A stretch of DNA of 5,441 bases, from NCBI GenBank assembly GCA_027625355.1, contig JAQBWI010000079.1, positions 1-5,441 on the forward strand, written 5' to 3'. The notes under the pieces are model-generated. The model saw only the letters and a program-made list of their open reading frames with translations. It searched no databases and was not told where the DNA came from. Made by a program: the position numbers and the translations under genes. Source of the stretch: Pseudomonadota bacterium. GTDB taxonomy: Bacteria; Pseudomonadota; Alphaproteobacteria; HIMB59; GCA-002718135. Every line of letters begins with the position of its first letter. The stretch's first letter is position 1. Positions 1 through 5,440 of the stretch are shown piece by piece.

Positions 1-1
1 A

Positions 2-223
2 GACTATTCTAAAGATATAAAAAAATTTGTTAAAGAAAAATTTCAAGAAGGTTTAAATGAAAAGGAAATAAAAAAAATTTTAACTAAAAGATATGGTGAG
101 TATATTTTGTTCAAACCATATTTTAATTTAAAAAATCTATTTTTATGGCTTTTTCCTTTCATTTTAGTAATTTTATCAATGATAATTTTCTTTAATCATT
201 CAAAAAAAACTAAACCGGAGTAG
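2..223 (+). CDS. ccmH: Cytochrome c maturation protein CcmH, C-terminal part (partial)
   Basis: The gene is open at the left window edge; 73 residues precede the TAG at 221-223. CcmH is a membrane-anchored periplasmic thiol oxidoreductase that reduces apocytochrome c so that haem can be attached by the Ccm system. The visible part shows the family's end: a basic helical stretch (residues 1-30 of the fragment), then the signature RYGEYILFKP (30-39, matching the usual RYGD-F/Y-VL-Y/F-x-P), then a hydrophobic segment (about 46-65) that fits the C-terminal membrane anchor, and a short lysine-rich tail. The catalytic CxxC lies upstream, outside the window, so activity cannot be judged. The preceding genes are probably other ccm genes, but this cannot be seen. 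No hairpin terminator follows, so some read-through into the next gene is possible. The family call rests on the short signature and the anchor. Confidence 0.8.
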   Translation, partial: DYSKDIKKFVKEKFQEGLNEKEIKKILTKRYGEYILFKPYFNLKNLFLWLFPFILVILSMIIFFNHSKKTKPE

Positions 224-246
224 TATTTAAATTGTATTTTTTTATT

Positions 247-276
247 TTGAATATATTGATTCTTTATAAATACATA
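247..276 (+). promoter_or_regulatory. Possible sigma-70-type promoter for the binding-protein gene
   Basis: TTGAAT at 247-252 could be a -35 box, with TACATA at 271-276 as a poor -10 box after an 18-base spacer. TATAAA at 265-270 and 275-280 are competing -10-like hexamers at worse spacing. In DNA this AT-rich such matches are expected by chance. The only other support is the position in the gap between ccmH and a gene with its own terminator. Confidence 0.2.
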
Positions 277-279
277 TAA

Positions 280-298
280 ATTACTTTCCTAAAGTAAT
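280..298 (+). promoter_or_regulatory. Perfect 8-bp inverted repeat in the leader of the binding-protein gene
   Basis: ATTACTTT (280-287) and AAAGTAAT (291-298) are exact reverse complements around a CCT centre. The element lies 5 bases before the Shine-Dalgarno region and 15 bases before the GTG start. It could be an operator bound by a dimeric regulator or a weak RNA hairpin in the leader. The 3-base loop is tight for RNA, which slightly favours a DNA operator. The symmetry is seen directly; the role is inferred. Confidence 0.4.
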
Positions 299-303
299 AC
301 ATA

Positions 304-309
304 AGGAGG
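304..309 (+). promoter_or_regulatory. Shine-Dalgarno site setting the GTG start at 314
   Basis: AGGAGG is a full Shine-Dalgarno core 4 bases upstream of the GTG at 314. It is the only strong ribosome binding site in the window; the other genes have weak ones or none. It supports the GTG as the true start even though no ATG is used. Confidence 0.75.
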
Positions 310-313
310 AAGT

Positions 314-1159
314 GTGAAAAAAATTTTATTAATCTTATTATCATTAGGTTTATTAAGCTTAACAACAATAAGTAATGCTAAATCTATAAGAATTGGTACT
401 GAGGGGGCTTATCCTCCTTGGAATAACCTAAACTCAGCAGGAGATCTCGAAGGTGCTGAAATTGATTTTGGTAATGAGGCTTGTGCAAGAATGGGTGTTG
501 ATTGTGAGTGGGTAACTCAAGATTGGGATGGAATTATTCCTGCTTTACTTCAAGGAAAATATGACATCATAATTGCTGGGATGTCAATTACTGAAGAAAG
601 AAAAGAAAAAGTTAATTTTACTAATGGTTATATGACTGATGGTGCAAGATTTGCTGTCATGAAAGGTAGTGGACTTGAAGGATTATCAGTAGCTAAATTT
701 ACTGGTGGAGTAAACAAAGTTAATTTAAATAATGCTGGCGGCAAAGAACAAGCAGCAATTGGGCAACTAATAGCAGCTATGAGCGGAGCTACGGTTTGTG
801 TTCAATCCTCAACAATTCACCAAAATTTTCTTGAAAAATATATGTCCGGAGCTGTTAAAGTTAGATTATATCAAAGCGTTGATGATCATAATTTAGATTT
901 ACGAGCAGGAAGGTGTGATGCGGTTCTTGCAGACGTAGGATCAATAATTGACTTTATGGAGTCTGGCGGAGGAGTAAACGTAGCTTTCACAGGACCTACT
1001 TTCTCTGGTGGTGTTTTTGGTGACGGAGTTGGTGGAGCAATCAGAAAAGAAGATACTGATATATTAGAAATGTGGAATGAAGTTATTGCTGAAATGTCAG
1101 CTGATGGCACAACAGGTGAGATCACCAAAAAATGGTTTGGTAGAGATATTTCTATGTAA
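314..1159 (+). CDS. Periplasmic polar amino acid-binding protein of an ABC transporter (SBP family 3)
   Basis: The product is a 281-residue solute-binding protein of the LAO/HisJ class (family SBP_bac_3), which captures an amino acid in the periplasm and delivers it to an ABC permease. Residues 1-22 form a signal peptide: MKK, a hydrophobic core, then SNA|KS as the likely signal peptidase I site. The mature N-lobe starts IRIGTEGAYPPW (25-36), followed by LEGAEIDF (45-52). AGMSITEERKEKVNFT (88-103) carries Arg96, the family's ligand carboxylate-binding arginine. C57 and C64 match the spacing of the LAO N-lobe disulfide. VCVQSSTIHQNF (161-172) and GRCDAVLAD (199-207) follow; Asp207 is in the position that binds the ligand amino group. 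The roughly 45-residue segment between Met116 and Val161 is longer than in enteric members. The start is GTG with a strong AGGAGG. No permease or ATPase genes lie nearby and a terminator follows directly, so the gene is probably monocistronic. The exact ligand is not decidable; a basic or other polar amino acid is likely. Confidence 0.9.
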   Translation: MKKILLILLSLGLLSLTTISNAKSIRIGTEGAYPPWNNLNSAGDLEGAEIDFGNEACARMGVDCEWVTQDWDGIIPALLQGKYDIIIAGMSITEERKEKVNFTNGYMTDGARFAVMKGSGLEGLSVAKFTGGVNKVNLNNAGGKEQAAIGQLIAAMSGATVCVQSSTIHQNFLEKYMSGAVKVRLYQSVDDHNLDLRAGRCDAVLADVGSIIDFMESGGGVNVAFTGPTFSGGVFGDGVGGAIRKEDTDILEMWNEVIAEMSADGTTGEITKKWFGRDISM

Positions 1160-1180
1160 AAAACTACTTCTTATTTTATT

Positions 1181-1212
1181 AAAAGCGGTCTAAGTATAAG
1201 ACCGCTTTTTTT
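1181..1212 (+). terminator. Strong rho-independent terminator after the binding-protein gene
   Basis: An 11-bp perfect stem, AAAAGCGGTCT (1181-1191) with AGACCGCTTTT (1199-1209), encloses a 7-base loop and ends in a run of seven T (1206-1212). The GC-rich core AGCGGTCT stands out in this AT-rich DNA. It begins 21 bases after the stop of the binding-protein gene. The A-run on the left arm means that it could also act on the minus strand. Confidence 0.93.
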
Positions 1213-1269
1213 ATATCTAATTCTCAACAATCAAAAGAATACTTTGAAAATATTTAATATTATAAAAAA

Positions 1270-1845
1270 ATGCATCTTGAAGGGTATAAATTATCCAATG
1301 GCGAGATAAGAACAGCAGACGAAGCATACAATGGAAAAAGTACACTCCTTTTTGCAAAATTAATTAAAGAAATTATTACAAAAAACAAAATTAGCAATAT
1401 GCTAGACTATGACTGTGGAAAAGGATTTTTCTATAACAATCCATCTAACCCATATGGTCTTCAAATAAAGTCTTTACGAGATTATTGGGATATAGATATA
1501 GATTTATATGATCCATGTTTTGAAGAAAATTCTAATTTTAATGAAAATAAAAGTTATGATAAAGTGATATGTGTAGATGTGCTCGAACATATTCCTACAG
1601 ATGACATTGATTGGGTTTTGGGGAAATTACTTACCAATGCAAAAAAATATTTATTTATAAATATTGCATGTTTTCCAGCCATTGCATTACTTCCAAATGG
1701 AAAAAATGCTCATATTAACATTCAACCTCCTAAATGGTGGCATGAAAAGTTTTTAAATTTTCAGGATAAACTAAAAAATATTAAAGTGATTTGTATTAAT
1801 ACACTTGTAGAAAATAAAAAAACAATATTTCCCTTTGCAATATAA
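1270..1845 (+). CDS. Class I SAM-dependent methyltransferase-like protein, substrate unknown
   Basis: This 191-residue, apparently cytosolic protein has no signal peptide or membrane segment. It resembles small stand-alone methyltransferase-domain proteins. MLDYDCGKGFFY (44-55) stands where motif I, usually LDYGCGKG, binds SAM. An acidic pair follows in DLYDP (78-82) at the expected end of strand 2, and YDKVICVDVLEHIP (96-109) is the post-motif region of this fold. NIACFPA (131-137), LLPNGKNAHI (140-149) and PPKWW (153-157) look like a conserved tail of a particular subfamily rather than a random hypothetical. The first glycine of motif I is replaced by Asp48. A TAA at 1255-1257 lies in frame upstream, so the ATG at 1270 is the first possible ATG start; no Shine-Dalgarno site is visible. 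It lies 27 bases before yggT, possibly in one transcript. Its target (sugar, lipid, small molecule) cannot be told from sequence. Confidence 0.7.
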   Translation: MHLEGYKLSNGEIRTADEAYNGKSTLLFAKLIKEIITKNKISNMLDYDCGKGFFYNNPSNPYGLQIKSLRDYWDIDIDLYDPCFEENSNFNENKSYDKVICVDVLEHIPTDDIDWVLGKLLTNAKKYLFINIACFPAIALLPNGKNAHINIQPPKWWHEKFLNFQDKLKNIKVICINTLVENKKTIFPFAI

Positions 1846-1872
1846 TGATAAATTAACTAATTACTCATCTAA

Positions 1873-2157
1873 ATGAATTCTCTTTTAGGGCTAATAATAA
1901 TACAAATCATAAACCTTTATCAGTTTATTTTATTAATTTATATAGTTGCAACGTGGTTATTAAACTTTAACATTATTAACTCATCTAACCGCATTGTTTA
2001 TAGTGTTATGGAGGCTATGTATCGTCTTTGTGAGCCTAGTTTAAACCTAGTTAGAAGATATATTCCTAATTTTGGAACAATTGATATATCTCCAATAGTT
2101 GTTTATTTAGGATTGTGGTTTATTAAAAGTTTACTGATTGAATATTGGCCGAGGTAA
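1873..2157 (+). CDS. YggT family small membrane protein
   Basis: The product is 94 residues long, with a long hydrophobic segment at about 4-30 and a second at about 72-89. Between them is the YggT signature: EPSLNLVRRYIPNFG (54-68) followed by TIDISPIVVYL (69-79), matching the usual EP-x-x-x-PIRR-x-(I/L)P-x-x-G-x-ID-x-SPI. Single-repeat proteins of about 95 residues are common in alphaproteobacteria; the E. coli protein carries two copies. The family is an inner membrane protein of poorly known role, linked in some bacteria to osmotic tolerance and in others to cell or plastid division. The ATG start has no clear Shine-Dalgarno site. The stop is one base before the folD start, so the two are co-transcribed and probably translationally coupled. 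In many alphaproteobacteria a DUF167 gene sits between yggT and folD; here it is absent. Confidence 0.88.
   Translation: MNSLLGLIIIQIINLYQFILLIYIVATWLLNFNIINSSNRIVYSVMEAMYRLCEPSLNLVRRYIPNFGTIDISPIVVYLGLWFIKSLLIEYWPR
2151..2154 (+). promoter_or_regulatory. Shine-Dalgarno site (GAGG) deciding the folD start
   Basis: GAGG lies within the last codons of yggT, 4 bases before the TTG at 2159. It favours this TTG over an upstream in-frame TTG at 2138, which has no such site and would add seven residues (MNIGRGN) not expected at a FolD N-terminus. Confidence 0.55.
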
Positions 2158-2158
2158 T

Positions 2159-3043
2159 TTGACTAGTTTAATTAATGGAAATGAAATAGCACAAAATTTA
2201 AGGAATGAACTTAAAGAAGAGATTGATGATTTAAAAATAAAGACTGGAAAGGTGCCAGGATTAGCTGTGGTTCAGGTGGGCAACGTAGCAGCTAGCAGTG
2301 TTTATGTTAAGGCAAAAACTAAAAGTGCAAAAGAGGTTGGTATAGATGTTTTTGATCATCATTTACCTGAAGAAACAACTGAGGAGGAATTACTCAAAAT
2401 TGTTAATACATTAAATAATCAAGATAAAGTTAATGGAATTCTTGTTCAGCTGCCTCTACCAAAAAATATAAATGAGCAACTAGTATTAGACTCAATACAT
2501 CCAGAAAAAGATGCTGATGGATTTCATCCTTTAAATGTTGGTAAATTATCAATTGCAAGTCATAATGATGAAAATTTACTCATTCCTTGCACCCCTTACG
2601 GTTGTTTAATAATGCTTAAAAGTTTAGGTGTTGATTTATCAGGTAAAAACGCTGTAGTTATTGGTAGATCAAATATAGTAGGCAAACCAATGGCCCAATT
2701 ATTATTGAAAGAGTCTTGCACAGTTACAATAGCTCACTCAAGAACAAAAAATATTGATGAGGTATGTAAAAAAGCTGATATTGTTATTGCTGCAGTTGGT
2801 AGACCAAAGATGGTTAAAGGTGATTGGATTAAAAAAGAGGCAGTTGTAATTGATGTAGGAATTAATCGTATTAAATCTGAAGTTGAGGGAGAGATTAAAA
2901 ATAAACTTGTTGGAGATGTTGACTTTGATGAAGCATCAAAAAACGCATCAGCAATCACACCAGTGCCTGGTGGAGTAGGCCCAATGACAATTGCGTGTCT
3001 TTTAAGAAATACAACGATTGCTTTTAAAAATAAAAATCAATAA
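2159..3043 (+). CDS. folD: Bifunctional methylenetetrahydrofolate dehydrogenase / methenyltetrahydrofolate cyclohydrolase
   Basis: FolD interconverts 5,10-methylene-, 5,10-methenyl- and 10-formyl-tetrahydrofolate in the cytosol with NADP(H), feeding purine and formyl-Met synthesis. With the TTG start the protein has 294 residues, near the usual 285-300. It begins MTSLINGNEIAQ, typical of the family. Catalytic residues line up with E. coli FolD: Tyr49 and Lys53 in SVYVKAK, Gln97 in GILVQLPLP (93-101), Asp120 in KDADGFHP (117-124). The C-terminal Rossmann domain shows GRSNIVGKP (169-177), a later DVGINR, and the hallmark PVPGGVGPMT near the end. There is no in-frame ATG near the 5' end, so a non-ATG start is certain. 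The gene follows yggT by one base and converges on the minus-strand glycosyltransferase gene, 7 bases away. The protein looks intact. Confidence 0.97.
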   Translation: MTSLINGNEIAQNLRNELKEEIDDLKIKTGKVPGLAVVQVGNVAASSVYVKAKTKSAKEVGIDVFDHHLPEETTEEELLKIVNTLNNQDKVNGILVQLPLPKNINEQLVLDSIHPEKDADGFHPLNVGKLSIASHNDENLLIPCTPYGCLIMLKSLGVDLSGKNAVVIGRSNIVGKPMAQLLLKESCTVTIAHSRTKNIDEVCKKADIVIAAVGRPKMVKGDWIKKEAVVIDVGINRIKSEVEGEIKNKLVGDVDFDEASKNASAITPVPGGVGPMTIACLLRNTTIAFKNKNQ

Positions 3044-3052
3044 CTTGATTTT
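3033..3052. terminator. Possible bidirectional terminator at the folD / glycosyltransferase convergence
   Basis: AAAATCAA (3033-3040) and TTGATTTT (3045-3052) form a perfect 8-bp stem with the loop TAAC, which contains the folD stop codon. The last two bases of the right arm are also part of the stop codon (3051-3053) of the minus-strand gene. On the minus strand the stem is followed by a TTTTTATTTTT stretch, a fair U-tract; on the plus strand the T-run is only four. The stem has just two G:C pairs, so it is weak. Terminator function is inferred from position and symmetry. Confidence 0.45.
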
Positions 3053-3905
3053 ATTGTAATATTAATTTTACTTTTTCTTCTAAATATTCGACTGTGATGC
3101 TTTCCCTTGCTTTATCACAATGATCACATAGGTACCCGACAGCACCACAAGGTGAAGTTAAATCATTATAATATATGTTTTCGTGCATAGCATAACCGGT
3201 TGATTGAGGACTAATCCATCCTCCAAAATAAATTAATGCTTTTTTATTAAGAGCAGCAGCAGCATGACCAAAACCACCTTCATTTCCTAAATACATGTCG
3301 CAATTATTCAATACAGCACATGCAGTTCTAAAATCAAATTCATTTTCAGAATAAAAAACTCCATCTATTTTTTTTGCTTCTCCATGGACTGATTGAATAA
3401 TTAAATATTTATCTTTTAATCTATCAATTAATCTTGTCCAATTTTTCTCACCCCAATTTTTATTTTTCATTTTATATGTATAAAACTCATGATTATTTTT
3501 TGTAGAATAAGACTCAAAAAAAATTATACCTTTGTGTTTAATTTCTGCTTTTTTGGACCAAAAAATATTAGCTTTTTTTAAAATACTTTTAGCATCGCTT
3601 ATTTCAGTTTTTGAAAAATACATCCTTCCAGGAATAGGTTTAAAATCAGTTCTCCAAGCCAGATTATTATGATCGCATTTTTCATAATTTATGTAAAATC
3701 TATTTTCATCATTATAATCTATAAAGTGAACTGGCTTATTTTTATTAATTTTATCTGAAGGTGTAATTTTAGGATTGTTCAAATAGACTAAAGAGTCAAA
3801 AATTAAATTTCTTTTTAAACTTCCAATAACTATTTGTTTGTCAGGATGCTTAATATATTCTTGTTCAACAATTCCAGTGATCATTAAATCATCACCTAGA
3901 CCCAT
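3051..3905 (-). CDS. Glycosyltransferase family 9 (heptosyltransferase)-like protein
   Basis: The product is a 284-residue soluble protein resembling the GT9 group (GT-B fold), whose members transfer heptose or similar sugars from nucleotide donors to lipopolysaccharide or other glycans on the inner face of the inner membrane. MGLGDDLMITG (1-11) is the N-terminal glycine loop that precedes helix 1. The C-terminal half has YLIIQSV (167-173) and YLGNEGGFGHAAAALN (205-220), the counterpart of the GT9 donor-site motif G-x-(D/E)-x-G-x-x-H-x-A-A-A. KALIYFGGWISPQSTGY (222-238) follows, then a cysteine group C253, C260, C263 and the tail ESITVEYLEEKVKLIL. It starts 4 bases after the argG stop with no good Shine-Dalgarno site, so it depends on argG transcription and maybe on its translation. 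A TGA at 3918-3920 lies in frame upstream, so no longer ATG start exists. Donor and acceptor are unknown; the GT9 relationship is likely but distant. Confidence 0.7.
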   Translation of the reverse strand: MGLGDDLMITGIVEQEYIKHPDKQIVIGSLKRNLIFDSLVYLNNPKITPSDKINKNKPVHFIDYNDENRFYINYEKCDHNNLAWRTDFKPIPGRMYFSKTEISDAKSILKKANIFWSKKAEIKHKGIIFFESYSTKNNHEFYTYKMKNKNWGEKNWTRLIDRLKDKYLIIQSVHGEAKKIDGVFYSENEFDFRTACAVLNNCDMYLGNEGGFGHAAAALNKKALIYFGGWISPQSTGYAMHENIYYNDLTSPCGAVGYLCDHCDKARESITVEYLEEKVKLILQ

Positions 3906-3909
3906 CTTT

Positions 3910-5091
3910 TTAATTTTTCAGTCTTAATGATGTAATTTTAATAAATCCTTCAGCATCTTTCTGGTCATAATCTCCAACCTCATCAAAGGAAACAAGGGAA
4001 AGATTATATCTGCTAAATGGAGATCTTCTTCCAACAACAATTACATTTCCTTTAGTCAATTTTAACCTTACATCACCAGTCACATTTATTTGTGTAGAGT
4101 CAATTAATTTTTGCATTGCAATTCTTTCAGAGGAAAACCACAAACCATTGTAAATAGTTTCAGCATATTTTGGCATTATTTCATCTTTTAAATGAGCCTC
4201 TCCTCTATCTAGAGTTATACTCTCAATTGCTCTATGTGCCTTTGCTAAAATAGTTCCACCTGGAGTTTCATAAACACCTCTTGATTTCATACCTACAAAA
4301 CGATTTTCAACAATATCTTCTCTTCCAATCCCGTGGTCAAATCCATAATTATTTAACTTAGTCAAAAGCTCATGTGGTTTTAATTTTCTTTCGTTTATTG
4401 CTACGGCATCGCCTTTATTAAAAGATATTACTATTTCATCAGGGTGCTCCTTAGAGTCTTTAATTGATTTAGTTCTTGAGTAAACATACTCCGGGGCTTC
4501 TATCCAAGGATCCTCAAGAACTTTTCCCTCTGAAGAAGTATGAAGAAGATTAGCATCTGTACTAAAGGGCGACTCTCCTCTTTTGTCTTTTGCTATAGGT
4601 ATTTGGTGTTTTTCTGCAAAATCAATTAACTGATTTCTTGAATTTAATTCCCATTCTCTCCACGGAGATATAACTTTTATTTTTGAATTATTTGCATAAT
4701 ACCCTAATTCAAACCTAACCTGATCGTTACCTTTGCCCGTTGCTCCGTGAGCTACTGAATCTGCACCAACTTCTTTAGCAATTTCAATTTGTCTTTTTGC
4801 AATTAAAGGTCTTGCTATAGCGGTTCCTAAAAAATATGTACCTTCATAAATTGCATTGGCTCTAAACATTGGAAAGACATAATTTTTTACAAAATCTTCT
4901 CTTAAATCTTCAATGAAAACTTCCTTAACACCAAGAGACTCTGCCTTACCTCTTACAGGTGATAGCTCTTCTCCCTGACCTAAATCTGCTGTAAATGTTA
5001 CAACTGGGCATTGATATTTTTCTTGAAGCCATTTTAATATTACACTTGTATCTAAACCTCCAGAATAAGCTAAAACAATTTTTTTAGGCAT
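3910..5091 (-). CDS. argG: Argininosuccinate synthase
   Basis: ArgG joins citrulline and aspartate, using ATP (released as AMP and PPi), to make argininosuccinate, the penultimate step of arginine biosynthesis, in the cytosol. The 393 residues match the usual length of about 400. AYSGGLDTS (8-16) is the PP-loop that binds ATP. FTADLGQGEE (33-42) and EGTYFLGTAIARPLIAK (83-99) follow. HGATGKGNDQVRFE (115-128) is the second signature, binding citrulline and aspartate. SPWREWEL and the later STDANLLHTSSEGK lie in the synthetase domain, and the C-terminal region is a normal oligomerisation part. The ATG start is one base after the stop of the upstream IalB-like gene. The Shine-Dalgarno site is poor (only GAAG inside that gene), suggesting translational coupling. 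The promoter must lie outside the window; no arginine-operator candidate is seen. The gene appears intact. Confidence 0.98.
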   Translation of the reverse strand: MPKKIVLAYSGGLDTSVILKWLQEKYQCPVVTFTADLGQGEELSPVRGKAESLGVKEVFIEDLREDFVKNYVFPMFRANAIYEGTYFLGTAIARPLIAKRQIEIAKEVGADSVAHGATGKGNDQVRFELGYYANNSKIKVISPWREWELNSRNQLIDFAEKHQIPIAKDKRGESPFSTDANLLHTSSEGKVLEDPWIEAPEYVYSRTKSIKDSKEHPDEIVISFNKGDAVAINERKLKPHELLTKLNNYGFDHGIGREDIVENRFVGMKSRGVYETPGGTILAKAHRAIESITLDRGEAHLKDEIMPKYAETIYNGLWFSSERIAMQKLIDSTQINVTGDVRLKLTKGNVIVVGRRSPFSRYNLSLVSFDEVGDYDQKDAEGFIKITSLRLKN

Positions 5092-5092
5092 T

Positions 5093-5440
5093 TTAACAAT
5101 CTTCGTTTAATTTATTTAAGGCTGATGTAAATCCTTTTAAAGTATAAGTATCCTTAGTCATTGTTCCCCTGTTTGACTGACCAATTAGCACTAACTCTAA
5201 ACCTTTTTTCATTGCATAAATAACCTTCTCATCGTTGTCTGTCCATGCAGTTTCAGATGAATCTTCTGTTGAATAAAAATCAAAAGAAGTATTATCTATT
5301 TTAACAATTATATCTTTATCTAAATTATATTGATAGCCAGCTTCTACCTGAACAATATTTTGATCACTACCGATTATTTTATAGACAAGTATATAGTTTT
5401 CTCCTCTTTTTTTTGTCTCTGGCAAATCTGATTTAATAGG
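5093..5440 (-). CDS. Invasion-associated locus B (IalB)-like secreted protein, C-terminal part (partial)
   Basis: The frame is open to the right window edge, giving 115 residues before the TAA. A TTG at 5423-5425 could be mistaken for a start, but coding continues upstream (PIKSDL...), and the N-terminus with any signal peptide is missing. The fragment matches the C-terminal half of IalB-family proteins, small periplasmic or surface proteins named from Bartonella but widespread in free-living alphaproteobacteria. Visible marks are KKRGENYILV (10-19), a middle part AGYQYN (34-39) with VKIDNTSFDFYS (46-57), TAWT (64-67), and the signature SNRGTMTKDTYTLKGFTSAL (89-108). A terminal Cys115 probably pairs with a cysteine upstream. 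No molecular function is firmly known; in this type of organism it has nothing to do with virulence. It is directly coupled to argG (one-base gap), probably as the first or an early gene of the operon. Confidence 0.8.
   Translation of the reverse strand, partial: PIKSDLPETKKRGENYILVYKIIGSDQNIVQVEAGYQYNLDKDIIVKIDNTSFDFYSTEDSSETAWTDNDEKVIYAMKKGLELVLIGQSNRGTMTKDTYTLKGFTSALNKLNEDC

Noticed and set aside
886..1128. 80-codon open frame on the minus strand inside the binding-protein gene
   Set aside because: It lies wholly antisense to a well-supported gene; its Pro/Ser-rich product reflects the opposite strand's codon pattern.
1213..1269. Promoter for the methyltransferase-like gene
   Set aside because: TTGAAA at 1244-1249 looks like a -35 box, but no -10-like hexamer occurs at suitable spacing before the ATG at 1270. 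A promoter is expected after the terminator but I cannot place it.
1850..1862. Small AT-only inverted repeat around AATTAACTAATT before yggT
   Set aside because: Arms of about 5 A/T bases and a loop too short to fold; not a credible terminator or operator.
1863..1988. Direct repeat ACTCATCTAA at 1863-1872 and 1979-1988
   Set aside because: A 10-base AT-rich match, one copy inside yggT; expected by chance and without symmetry or further copies noticed.
2138..2158. Longer folD N-terminus from TTG at 2138
   Set aside because: It would overlap yggT by 20 bases, lacks a ribosome binding site and adds residues not typical of FolD.
2734..2958. 74-codon open frame on the minus strand inside folD
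   Set aside because: Antisense shadow of highly conserved folD coding sequence, with no domain features.
5423..5425. TTG as start of the IalB-like gene
   Set aside because: The frame stays open upstream to the window edge and IalB-family proteins are longer with a signal peptide, so the gene is simply cut by the window.
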